From the NCBI GenBank assembly GCA_910588145.1, contig CAJUPO010000001.1, positions 173,652-237,651 on the forward strand: DNA of 64,000 bases, in the 5' to 3' direction. The notes beneath the pieces are model-generated. The model was not told the origin of the DNA and searched no databases. It worked only from the letters and a program-made list of their open reading frames with translations. Source of the DNA: an uncultured Oscillospiraceae bacterium (GTDB taxonomy: Bacteria; Bacillota; Clostridia; Oscillospirales; Ruminococcaceae). Positions 24,417 through 32,863 of this stretch are shown one piece after another; positions within the stretch are counted from its first letter, which is position 1; the number at the start of each line of letters is the position of its first letter. The position numbers and the translations under genes are program-made.

Positions 24417-26360
24417 ATGTCGATAGAAAAAATGGAATATGTCATTATAGCTGGTCTATTAAAAAATCTTGACATATCTCTGGAAAAGTGTGTTGAAAGC
24501 GGGTGCTTTCATATGGGAGATGCCTCTAAGGACGTAATTGATACTTCAGAGGGGCTTAAAAGGCTCGATGAAGAGAATCCCTACCGAAATTTTTTAAGGC
24601 GTATCATTGCAATTGAAACTGGAGATGATTTTGAATTTTCTGAGGATTCCTTTGAGGATATAACTGCTATGCCTGAAAGTGAAGCGGAAGAGTTTGTATC
24701 TGACGCTGAAAAAGAATTTAATGAAGCAGCTAAAGAGATATCCCAATGTAATTCAGAGATCAAGGAAAGAAATCTTATACTTACCCAGCTTAGGCATCTT
24801 AAGGGTATGAATATTGATTTGGGAAAGCTTCTTAGCTGTACTCATATTAAAGTAAGATTTGGCAAACTTCCTTGTGACAGCTATGAAAAATTGTCATATT
24901 ACGGTGACAGAACCTTTATTTTTGTTCCCTATGACGATGACGGAAGCTATAAGTGGGGATTTTATTTTGCACCGGGTAACAGTATTGCAGAAACGGATAA
25001 TATATTCAAAACTCTTTATTTTGAACATATTTCTGTTCCTGATTTTGTAAAGGATTCTCCGTCAGCTGAGGAAGTGAAAATTACTGAAGATATAAAACGT
25101 CTTGAATCACAGAAAGCTTTCGCTGAAAAGAAGCTTGAACAGCTGATTGCGCAGAAAGGAAAAATTCTAAATAAAATATTCTGCCGCACTAAATACCGCT
25201 ATGATATATTTGAAATGAGGCGTAATGCCGCTGTCTATAACGATAAATTTTATATTGCAGGTTTTATTCCTAAGTCAGAAGAAAAAAAGTTTTGCAGATT
25301 GCTTGATTCTATTGATGAAGTTTCAGTTGTTGTAAAGCCGGCGGAAAACAGCGGTGGGGTAAAAACTCCGGTTAGGCTCAAAACAAACAGGTTTTCTAAA
25401 CCGTTTTCCATGTTTGTGGAAATGTATGGACTGCCGTCTTATAACGGATTCAATCCGACTACGTTAGTCGCTGTTACTTATACTCTGCTTTTCGGAATAA
25501 TGTTCGGAGATCTGGGACAGGGACTTCTCCTTGCACTTTTAGGCTTTTTCATATACAGAAAATCTAAAAACAAGCTTGGAGCAATTATGGAGAGAATCGG
25601 CATCTCCAGTGCGTTTTTTGGATTGATTTACGGTTCGGTTTTTGGATTTGAACATCTTCTTGATCCTGTGTATCAAAAAATCGGACTTAAGCATAAGCCT
25701 CTTGAAGTAATGGATAATACCAATACTATTTTAATTGGGGCAATTGCAATTGGTGTAGTAATAATACTTATTTCGATCATCATAAGTATTATTATTAATA
25801 TACGCAGGCGTGAATATGCGGAAGCAGTTTTCGGCAATAACGGTGCGGCGGGACTTATATTCTTTACAGCACTGCTTGCAGGTCTTGCCGGTACTCTTAC
25901 CGGTAAAGCAAATTTGTTCACTCTCCCTTATGTGCTCGGTCTGATTGTTCTGCCTCTTATCGTGATGTTTTTCAGAGAACCGCTTGGATGCCTTGTATCG
26001 GGAAAGAAGTTTCATATGGAAGGCGGAATAGGTGATTTTCTTGCTTCAAATTTCTTTGAGGTTTTTGAATTTTTCCTCGGATACGCTACAAATACGCTGT
26101 CATTTGTTAGAATAGGCGGTTTTATATTTTCACATGCGGGAATGATGTCTGTTGTAATGCTTCTTTCTGAAAGCGTTTCAAAGGGAGCTTCACCAATAGT
26201 AATTATTCTCGGTAATCTGTTCGTTATGGGAATGGAAGGACTGATTGTCGGCATTCAGGTGCTTAGACTTGAATTTTATGAAATCTTCTCGAGATTTTAT
26301 GACGGAAGCGGTCTTGCATTTGAACCAGCCGTTATTAAATACAATACAGATATAGAATAA
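24417..26360 (+). CDS. V-type ATP synthase subunit I (a subunit)
   Basis: The protein has 647 residues. The cytoplasmic N-terminal half (to ~330) contains two long coiled coils that anchor the peripheral stalks. From about residue 335 there are seven or eight membrane helices, starting near TLVAVTYTLLFGIMFGDLGQG. The ion-channel part includes the helix FEVFEFFLGYATNTLSFVRIGGF; its Arg in SFVR is the conserved stator arginine facing the K ring. The AGGAGG-type site (GGAGGTGG) fixes the start. An ion half-channel for H+ or Na+ is expected. Confidence 0.95.
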   Translation: MSIEKMEYVIIAGLLKNLDISLEKCVESGCFHMGDASKDVIDTSEGLKRLDEENPYRNFLRRIIAIETGDDFEFSEDSFEDITAMPESEAEEFVSDAEKEFNEAAKEISQCNSEIKERNLILTQLRHLKGMNIDLGKLLSCTHIKVRFGKLPCDSYEKLSYYGDRTFIFVPYDDDGSYKWGFYFAPGNSIAETDNIFKTLYFEHISVPDFVKDSPSAEEVKITEDIKRLESQKAFAEKKLEQLIAQKGKILNKIFCRTKYRYDIFEMRRNAAVYNDKFYIAGFIPKSEEKKFCRLLDSIDEVSVVVKPAENSGGVKTPVRLKTNRFSKPFSMFVEMYGLPSYNGFNPTTLVAVTYTLLFGIMFGDLGQGLLLALLGFFIYRKSKNKLGAIMERIGISSAFFGLIYGSVFGFEHLLDPVYQKIGLKHKPLEVMDNTNTILIGAIAIGVVIILISIIISIIINIRRREYAEAVFGNNGAAGLIFFTALLAGLAGTLTGKANLFTLPYVLGLIVLPLIVMFFREPLGCLVSGKKFHMEGGIGDFLASNFFEVFEFFLGYATNTLSFVRIGGFIFSHAGMMSVVMLLSESVSKGASPIVIILGNLFVMGMEGLIVGIQVLRLEFYEIFSRFYDGSGLAFEPAVIKYNTDIE

Positions 26361-26380
26361 AAGTGTGTTCAGTTTCTTTA

Positions 26381-26429
26381 GCCGCAGAAAGGAACTTAAA
26401 ACAAGAACTGCGGCAGAATGGAGAATGCT
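26381..26429 (+). promoter_or_regulatory. leader hairpin plus ribosome site (copy a of a recurring element)
   Basis: GCCGCAG (26381-26387) pairs perfectly with CTGCGGC (26408-26414) across a 20-nt loop. AGAATGGAGAATGCT and the ATG of the K subunit follow directly. Copies at 43452, 62899 (minus) and, in weaker form, 4037 (minus) precede unrelated genes. Lying inside the V-ATPase operon between I and K, it may raise or gate translation of the high-copy K subunit. Confidence 0.65.
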
Positions 26430-26864
26430 ATGAATATCTTTGAAATAATGATAATACCGTTGTTTGCGGTGGTACTCCTTATACTTCCCGTTGTGTATGT
26501 CCTAAAAAAGAAAAAAAGCAATAAGTCTGCCAAGACTGCTTTTATTGTTAATATATGCTCCTTTTTTGCAGTACTTGCGCTTGCCTGTATCTGTCCTATT
26601 GGTTCTCTTGTCAGCGCTGAAACAGCAGAAACAGCCGGAGCATTAATTAAAAGCGCTGGTCTTGGATATATTGCGGCGTCTATTTCAGTTGGTCTTGGTT
26701 CTATCGGCTGCGGAATTGCCGTTGGCTCAGCCGCACCAGCCGCTATTGGCGCCGTTGCAGAAGAACCTAAGTCCTTTTCAAAATCACTTATATTTGTTGC
26801 ACTTGGAGAGGGCGTTGCACTTTATGGATTCCTTATTTCCTTTATGATATTAAATCAGCTTTAA
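26430..26864 (+). CDS. V-type ATP synthase subunit K (c-ring proteolipid)
   Basis: The protein has 144 residues. I use the ATG at 26430, six bases after GGAG; an in-frame ATG at 26418 overlaps that ribosome site. There is one N-terminal helix (IFEIMIIPLFAVVLLILPVVYVL), a short basic loop, then a helical hairpin (GLGYIAASISVGLGSIGCGIAVGSAAPAAIG). The last helix SKSLIFVALGEGVALYGFLISF carries the ion-binding Glu. Polar residues near this Glu in LGEG(V)A do not by themselves settle H+ versus Na+. It forms the rotating membrane ring. Confidence 0.94.
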   Translation: MNIFEIMIIPLFAVVLLILPVVYVLKKKKSNKSAKTAFIVNICSFFAVLALACICPIGSLVSAETAETAGALIKSAGLGYIAASISVGLGSIGCGIAVGSAAPAAIGAVAEEPKSFSKSLIFVALGEGVALYGFLISFMILNQL

Positions 26865-26877
26865 GGCAGTGAGAGCC

Positions 26878-27186
26878 ATGCAGTTTTATTTGATAAGCGA
26901 TAATATTGATACTCAGATGGGAATGCGTCTTGCAGGAATAAAGGGTGTCGTTGTTCATGAGGAAGATGAAGTTAGGAGAGAACTTGAAAAAGCTGTTTCT
27001 GATAAAAATATTGCAATAATACTTATGACTGAAAAGCTTGTGAAGCTGTGTTATGAGATGGTTTATGATATAAAGCTCAGGCGCAGATCTCCTTTGATTG
27101 TAGAAATTCCGGACAGACATGGAACCAGTGAAATATCAGAAAATATTAACCGTTATGTGCGTGATGCAATAGGACTTAAAATATAG
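26878..27186 (+). CDS. V-type ATP synthase subunit F
   Basis: The protein has 102 residues in a Rossmann-like small fold: FYLISDNIDTQMGMRLAGIKG, then an IAIILMTEKLV strand and a C-terminal RYVRDAIGLKI helix. Subunit F sits on central shaft D and tunes catalysis. The ATG at 26878 is preferred over a GTG three codons upstream because homologues begin just before the first strand. Confidence 0.92.
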   Translation: MQFYLISDNIDTQMGMRLAGIKGVVVHEEDEVRRELEKAVSDKNIAIILMTEKLVKLCYEMVYDIKLRRRSPLIVEIPDRHGTSEISENINRYVRDAIGLKI

Positions 27187-27204
27187 TTAAGGGTGGTGTC
27201 ATTT

Positions 27205-27807
27205 ATGGATGAGCTTCAGTCAGAAAAGCTTGAAAAATTTATGGTGTCTGTCAACAGTGAAGTTGATACCCGTATAAGGTCCATGATCGGTGATGCTGAA
27301 ACGGTAAGACAGAAGCGTTTGAACTGCGCTGAGGATGAAGCACTTCTGGAGGCATACAGCAGGATTCAGAAATCAGTCAAGGATATAGAAGCCGATTACC
27401 GCAGGCAGTATGCTTTAAAGGAACAGTCTTTAAGAAATGGACTGTTTAAATACAGAGAAGAGCTTGCGGAACGTATCTTCTCAGGGGTTAAACGCAAAAT
27501 ATACAGCTTCATAAAGTCCGACAAATATGAAAGCTATATTTTTTCTCTTATAGAAAATGAAACGGCAGGTGAAAATGCCGTTGTTATGATTTCTGAAAAT
27601 GATATGATTTTTTTACAAAAGCTTGAAAATAAATTTGGTTATAAGGTTATGGCTGATAAAAATATTAAGCTTGGCGGAATTGCTATAATAGATTCTGACA
27701 GAGGTATCGTAATAGACAAAACTCTTGATAGTGCATTTGAAGATCAAAGAAAAAATTTCAGCAGCAGGTACAGCTTTCATAAGGCTGACGGCGGCGTAAA
27801 GAGGTGA
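27205..27807 (+). CDS. V-type ATP synthase subunit E
   Basis: The protein has 200 residues. A long N-terminal helix rich in charged residues (SEKLEKFMVSVNSEVDTRIR, then AEDEALLEAYSRIQKSVKDI) pairs with the G/H subunit in the peripheral stalk. The C-terminal domain contains GGIAIIDSDRGIVIDKTLDSAFEDQR, the usual E-subunit globular signature that contacts the B subunit. Its stop overlaps the ribosome site of the A gene. Confidence 0.92.
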   Translation: MDELQSEKLEKFMVSVNSEVDTRIRSMIGDAETVRQKRLNCAEDEALLEAYSRIQKSVKDIEADYRRQYALKEQSLRNGLFKYREELAERIFSGVKRKIYSFIKSDKYESYIFSLIENETAGENAVVMISENDMIFLQKLENKFGYKVMADKNIKLGGIAIIDSDRGIVIDKTLDSAFEDQRKNFSSRYSFHKADGGVKR

Positions 27808-27812
27808 ACCGT

Positions 27813-29585
27813 TTGAATACAATTTATTCCGTAAACGGACCGGTAGTTAAGGTTTGCAATACAAAAGATTTTTCTATGCTGGAAATGGTTTATGTGGGTA
27901 AAAAGCGCCTTATAGGAGAGGTTATCGGCATAAATGCAGAATTTACAACTATACAGGTGTATGAGGTTACTACCGGTATGAAGGTTGGAGAACCAGTTGA
28001 ACCGACGGGAGCACCAATGTGCGCTGTACTGGGTCCTGGTATTATTTCTAATATTTATGACGGAATAGAACGTCCGCTGAAAAAAATTGAAGAAATATCA
28101 GGAGCTTTTATTAATGAAGGTGCAGATGTTCCGGCTGTTGATCCGGAAATAAGATATGATGTTACAATTGAAGTTTCAGCAGGGGATTATCTTTCCGGCG
28201 GTGATGTATATGCGTCATGTCCTGAAACTCCTGTTATTAGGCATTACTGTATGCTTTCTCCTCTGTTAGAGGGTAAGGTTGTATGGACTGCTAAGAACGG
28301 CAGGTATTGTGTTAACGATATTGTTTGCATAATTGAGGATAAAAGCGGACAGAAGCATGAACTTACATTATGTCAGAAATGGCCTATTAGGCAAGCCAGA
28401 CCTGTTTCTGAACGACTGATGATTTCAAAGCCTTTGATAACAGGTCAAAGGATAATTGATACGATTCTGCCCATAGCCAAGGGCGGAACAGCGGCAATAC
28501 CAGGAGGGTTCGGAACAGGCAAGACAATGACTCAGCACCAGCTTGCCAAGTGGTGTGACGCTGACATTATAGTTTATATAGGCTGCGGAGAGCGTGGTAA
28601 TGAAATGACTCAGGTTCTTGAGGAATTTTCAGCACTTATTGACCCTAAAACTAACCGCCCTTTGACGGACAGAACTGTTCTTATTGCTAATACCTCGAAC
28701 ATGCCGGTAGCTGCCAGAGAAGCGTCAATTTATACCGGAATCACTCTTGCTGAGTATTACAGGGATATGGGCTATCATATAGCAATAATGGCTGATTCCA
28801 CTTCAAGATGGGCGGAAGCTCTCAGGGAAATTTCCGGACGTCTTGAGGAAATGCCGGCTGAAGAGGGTTTTCCGGCTTATCTTCCGTCAAGACTGTCAGA
28901 ATTTTATGAACGAGCAGGTTATGTAAAAAGTCTTTGCTCAAAAGAGGGGTCAGTTACTATTATAGGCGCCGTATCGCCGCAGGGATCAGACTTTTCTGAA
29001 CCGGTAACCCAGAATACAAAGCGTTTTGTAAGGTGCTTTTGGGCGCTCGATAAATCTTTGGCATATGCAAGACATTATCCGGCTATAAACTGGACGACAA
29101 GTTACAGCGAATATATTGAGGACCTGCGTGAATTTTATGACAGAGAAGCGGGTCAGGATTTTCTGAAGTATCGTCAGGAAATTTCTAATATCCTTACTAC
29201 TGAAAATCAGCTTATGGAAATCGTTAAGCTAATCGGTTCAGATGTTCTTCCTGATGATCAAAAGCTTATTATTGAACTTGCAAGAGTTGTAAGAGTTGGA
29301 TTCCTTCAGCAGAATGCATACCATAAGGATGACACATTTGTTCCCTTAAAAAAGCAGCTTCTTATGATGGAAACTATTCTTGCACTTTATCATGGTGCGC
29401 AGTCGGCTCTCGAATGCGGAGCGTCTATGAGTGAAATCATGCAGAGCGGACTTGTTGAAAAGGTTATAAAAATGAAGTATGATATTCCTAATGATAAACC
29501 AGAAATGTTTTCTAAGTATCAGGAGGAAATCAATTCTGCTTTTGAAAAAATGAAAGCGGAAAATTATGAAGGAGACGCTGTATGA
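27813..29585 (+). CDS. V-type ATP synthase catalytic subunit A
   Basis: The protein has 590 residues. The TTG at 27813 is chosen because GAGGTGA lies about five bases before it and homologues start NTIYSVNGPVVKV. The nucleotide-binding domain has the P-loop GGFGTGKTMTQHQLAKW, the catalytic Glu in YIGCGERGNEMTQVLEEF, and SMADSTSRWAEALREISGRL-type arginine-finger and Walker B surroundings. A non-homologous insertion (~residues 115-190) marks it as A rather than F1-beta. It hydrolyses or makes ATP in the cytoplasmic head. Confidence 0.97.
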   Translation: MNTIYSVNGPVVKVCNTKDFSMLEMVYVGKKRLIGEVIGINAEFTTIQVYEVTTGMKVGEPVEPTGAPMCAVLGPGIISNIYDGIERPLKKIEEISGAFINEGADVPAVDPEIRYDVTIEVSAGDYLSGGDVYASCPETPVIRHYCMLSPLLEGKVVWTAKNGRYCVNDIVCIIEDKSGQKHELTLCQKWPIRQARPVSERLMISKPLITGQRIIDTILPIAKGGTAAIPGGFGTGKTMTQHQLAKWCDADIIVYIGCGERGNEMTQVLEEFSALIDPKTNRPLTDRTVLIANTSNMPVAAREASIYTGITLAEYYRDMGYHIAIMADSTSRWAEALREISGRLEEMPAEEGFPAYLPSRLSEFYERAGYVKSLCSKEGSVTIIGAVSPQGSDFSEPVTQNTKRFVRCFWALDKSLAYARHYPAINWTTSYSEYIEDLREFYDREAGQDFLKYRQEISNILTTENQLMEIVKLIGSDVLPDDQKLIIELARVVRVGFLQQNAYHKDDTFVPLKKQLLMMETILALYHGAQSALECGASMSEIMQSGLVEKVIKMKYDIPNDKPEMFSKYQEEINSAFEKMKAENYEGDAV

Positions 29586-30979
29586 GTATACAATATCTTG
29601 GTCTTGGTGAAATAAACGGTCCGCTTATAGCGCTTGATAAGGTTCAGGATATCGGATATGATGAGATTGCTCATATAAAGCTTAGTGACGGTACAGAAAG
29701 AACCGGAAGAATTGTGGAAATTCACGGCGAAAGGGCTGTACTTCAGGTATTTGAGGGGACAAGGGGAATCTCACTTACCAATACACGAACATCTTTTACG
29801 GGCAGACCCATGGAACTTGCACTTTCTGAAGAAATGCTTGGACGTGTTTTCAGCGGAGCCGGAAAGCCTATTGACGGTCTTGGTGATATTTATCCTGAAA
29901 AATATGCTGATATAAACGGAAAACCGCTTAATCCGGTTTCAAGAACATATCCCAGAAATTATATTAGAACAGGTATTTCTACTATTGATTGTCTTACAAC
30001 TCTTATCAGAGGACAGAAACTGCCTATATTTTCAGGTTCAGGTCTATCACATAATAAGCTTGCTGTTCAGATAGTAAGACAGGCAAAAATTGCGGATGAA
30101 AAAGGACAGGACTTTGCGGTAGTTTTTGGGGCTATGGGTGTAAAAAATGATGTTGCCGATTATTTTAAGAAACACTTTGCTGAAAGCGGAGTACAGCAAA
30201 AGGTTGTTATGTTCCTTAATCTTTCAAACGACCCTATTATAGAAAGAATACTGACTCCAAGATGTGCCCTCACCGCTGCGGAATATCTGGCGTATGAGAA
30301 AAATATGCATATACTTGTTATTCTGACTGATATTACTTCATACTGTGAGGCACTAAGAGAATTTTCGTCTTCAAAAGGTGAAATACCAGGAAGAAAGGGT
30401 TATCCTGGTTATCTGTATTCTGATTTGGCTTCTCTCTATGAAAGGGCAGGAATCGTTGAGGGCTCTTTAGGAAGTGTTACTCAGATTCCGATTCTTACTA
30501 TGCCTAACGATGATATTACACATCCGATACCTGATCTTACGGGATATATTACCGAAGGACAGATAGTACTTGACAGAAGCCTTGACCAGACAGGAATTTA
30601 TCCTTCAGTTTCTGTTCTTCCGTCTCTTTCAAGACTTATGAAAGACGGTATAGGCGAAGGCTATACAAGAAGTGATCACTCGGCAGTTGCAAATCAGCTT
30701 TTTGCAGCTTACGCTAAAGTACAGGACGCAAGATCACTGGCGTCTGTTATAGGAGAAGAGGAACTTTCTGAGACAGACCGTCAGTATATAAAATTTGGTG
30801 TTCAGTTTGAAAGGCATTTTGTTAATCAGGGCTTTGATGAGGACAGAACTATTGATGAAACCCTTGAGCTCGGCTGGGATCTGCTTTCTCTTCTGCCTCT
30901 TTCCGAACTTGACAGAATAGACGAAAAGCTATTGAATGAAAAATATGATTCGTCAAGAGCAGGGAGATTTGCTCTGTAA
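29582..30979 (+). CDS. V-type ATP synthase subunit B
   Basis: The protein has 465 residues. It is the regulatory partner of A in the A3B3 head, with a degenerate nucleotide site: the P-loop position reads LPIFSGSGLSHNKLAVQI, without the GKT. LTDITSYCEALREFSSSKGEIPGRKGYPGY and TQIPILTMPNDDITHPIPDLTGYITEGQ are diagnostic. The ATG overlaps the A stop (ATGA), giving coupled synthesis. Confidence 0.97.
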   Translation: MSIQYLGLGEINGPLIALDKVQDIGYDEIAHIKLSDGTERTGRIVEIHGERAVLQVFEGTRGISLTNTRTSFTGRPMELALSEEMLGRVFSGAGKPIDGLGDIYPEKYADINGKPLNPVSRTYPRNYIRTGISTIDCLTTLIRGQKLPIFSGSGLSHNKLAVQIVRQAKIADEKGQDFAVVFGAMGVKNDVADYFKKHFAESGVQQKVVMFLNLSNDPIIERILTPRCALTAAEYLAYEKNMHILVILTDITSYCEALREFSSSKGEIPGRKGYPGYLYSDLASLYERAGIVEGSLGSVTQIPILTMPNDDITHPIPDLTGYITEGQIVLDRSLDQTGIYPSVSVLPSLSRLMKDGIGEGYTRSDHSAVANQLFAAYAKVQDARSLASVIGEEELSETDRQYIKFGVQFERHFVNQGFDEDRTIDETLELGWDLLSLLPLSELDRIDEKLLNEKYDSSRAGRFAL

Positions 30980-30996
30980 AAGGAGGCTGAAATCAG

Positions 30997-31614
30997 ATGG
31001 CAGAACAAATTTTTCCTACTAAAGGAAATCTTATAAAGGCAAGAAAAACTCTCTCACTGTGTCGGCTCGGATATGACCTTATGGACAGGAAAAGGAATAT
31101 TCTTATAAGGGAAATGATGAACCTTATGGATAAGGCAAAAGATTTGAGGGGAACAATCGAGGATACCTATAAGGAAGCTTATGAGGCTCTTCAATATGCT
31201 AATATTACCCTTGGAGTAATTGATAAAATAGCTGAAAGTATTTCGGCTGAAAATGGCATAACTGTTTCGTATAGAAGCGTAATGGGAGTAAGCATACCGA
31301 AGGTTTCCATAAAACAGCCGGATGTCAGAGAAATACCTTATGGATTTTATTCGACAAATTCTCAGCTTGATAAGGCTTTTGTGTCATTTTCCAGAGTTAA
31401 GGAAATAACTGTTGTTTTGGCAGAAGTAGAAAACTGTATTTTTCGTCTTGCGGCTGCAATAAAAAAGGCCCAGAAACGTGCTAATGCTCTTCAAAATATA
31501 CTTATACCAAGATATGAGGATATGGTAAAGTATATTGTGGATAGTCTTGAAGAAAAAGAGCGTGAAGAATTTTCAAGACTTAAGGTTATTAAAGCTTATA
31601 AAACCAGAAAATAA
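30997..31614 (+). CDS. V-type ATP synthase subunit D
   Basis: The protein has 205 residues. It is the central rotor shaft, a long helical hairpin: an FPTKGNLIKARKTLSLCRLGYDLMDRKRNILIREM start, and a C-terminal half with RANALQNILIPRYEDMVKYI. AAGGAGG fixes the start. It is the last gene of the V-ATPase operon, order G/H-C-I-K-F-E-A-B-D. Confidence 0.95.
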   Translation: MAEQIFPTKGNLIKARKTLSLCRLGYDLMDRKRNILIREMMNLMDKAKDLRGTIEDTYKEAYEALQYANITLGVIDKIAESISAENGITVSYRSVMGVSIPKVSIKQPDVREIPYGFYSTNSQLDKAFVSFSRVKEITVVLAEVENCIFRLAAAIKKAQKRANALQNILIPRYEDMVKYIVDSLEEKEREEFSRLKVIKAYKTRK

Positions 31615-31634
31615 ATGTTTTTCTTGTGCCTGCC

Positions 31635-31904
31635 TTAAATTTCAGAAAAATTAATCTGTATAAATGAAAATACATTTTCCGGTTTAATTGACTTTTTTAT
31701 AAGCATATCCCTTATTCTTTCTGCAATTAAAATATCCGTGGATATATCTCTGACATGGTTTATATTATGTATGTCCGACGCTGCAATTCCGTAAGTAAAA
31801 GCTGAGTCGGAATCAATTGTAATTTCTTCCCTGAATATGCTGTAAACCACCTTTCCGTCAGCGCTTATACTTGCAGATACGATTTCATAATTTGAATTGA
31901 TCAT
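31635..31904 (-). CDS. DUF6514-like small protein
   Basis: The protein has 89 residues, with GGAGG upstream of the ATG. A beta-hairpin half (SADGKVVYSIFREEIT; SAFTYGIAASD) is followed by VRDISTDILIAERIRDMLIKK and a PENVFSFIQINF strand. This layout (typed substrate strand, STD-x-x-I-A helix, final V-x-x-F-x-x-I) matches small clostridial DUF6514 proteins as I remember them. Function is unknown. It converges on the V-ATPase operon and stands alone. Confidence 0.6.
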   Translation of the reverse strand: MINSNYEIVSASISADGKVVYSIFREEITIDSDSAFTYGIAASDIHNINHVRDISTDILIAERIRDMLIKKSIKPENVFSFIQINFSEI

Positions 31905-32006
31905 GATAACAAATCCTCCATGTTTTTATTTTATGTATTAATTATAGCATAAAATTCGACAAATGAGTTACACAGTTATCGCATAATTCGACAATTTATT
32001 TGAGAT

Positions 32007-32036
32007 AAAAAAGCTCCTTGTTAAAGGAGCTTTTTT
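32007..32036. terminator. intrinsic terminator
   Basis: Perfect 13-bp inverted repeat AAAAAAGCTCCTT/AAGGAGCTTTTTT with a 4-nt loop. It overlaps the stop codon of the AraC gene read on the minus strand. Confidence 0.88.
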
Positions 32037-32718
32037 ATAAAAATTTATATAGTTTCTGGTATTCTTTAGGTGTCATTCCGGTATATTTTTTAAACACCTT
32101 TGTAAAATAACTTTGTGAACTGAAATGAAGTATATAGCTGATTTCAGTGGAAGATTGTGATGAAGACCTTAACATACCCGCAGCAGCCTTAATTTTTTGC
32201 TTAATTATGTACTCGCTTATATTTAAACCGACCTCAGATTTAAAAAGCCTTGACAAATATGAAACGCTTAAAGAAAGAAAGTCAGCTACTTCCTGTATCA
32301 TTATTTTTTCAGTGATGTGACTGTTTATATAATTTATTGCTTTGACTATTTGTTTGGAATAAATATTGCGGGTTTTAATGCTGTTCATTTTTTTAGTAAA
32401 GCTTGTTATCATTTCAGAATGTATTTTATGAATTTCCTCTTCGCAGAGACATTCATCTGTTTTTAGAATATAACTGTCGCTTAAATTATAAGCCTCTTCA
32501 GACGGCATACCGCCGTTTATGCAAAATCTTGTAATCATTGCTACGGAAATTATCATGTGATATTTAAGGTTTCGCAATGGATCCATGCTGAGTGTTCCAT
32601 AGCCTTCACTGCATAGTGATGTAGAAAAAAATTTAACCTTTTCCAGATCACCTTCACATATACTTTCATAGAATTTTATTTCACGGTCAAAGGGGGCATG
32701 TATAAAAATATCTTCCAT
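32035..32718 (-). CDS. AraC-family transcriptional regulator
   Basis: The protein has 227 residues from the ATG at 32716-32718, which follows GGAGG; a second ATG four codons upstream overlaps that site. The C-terminal ~100 residues are the double helix-turn-helix: IMIQEVADFLSLSVSYLSRLFK, then SSTEISYILHFSSQSYFTKVFKKYTGMTPKEYQK. The N-terminal ~125 residues are helical and do not look like a cupin sugar-binding domain; they resemble the middle regions of YesN-like regulators. It lies directly downstream of the GH9-GH16 gene in the same direction and may regulate it or nearby enzymes. Confidence 0.9.
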   Translation of the reverse strand: MEDIFIHAPFDREIKFYESICEGDLEKVKFFSTSLCSEGYGTLSMDPLRNLKYHMIISVAMITRFCINGGMPSEEAYNLSDSYILKTDECLCEEEIHKIHSEMITSFTKKMNSIKTRNIYSKQIVKAINYINSHITEKIMIQEVADFLSLSVSYLSRLFKSEVGLNISEYIIKQKIKAAAGMLRSSSQSSTEISYILHFSSQSYFTKVFKKYTGMTPKEYQKLYKFL

Positions 32719-32863
32719 ATGTTCCTCCATTCCTGAAGAAATGAATTTTATCTTTACTTATAATATCATATAAATAAGTATAAATCAATAGTATAAATCA
32801 ATAGTAAAAAAAGAGCTTGAATAAAGCTCTTTTTTTACTATAAGTGTGTGTTAATATAAAAGA

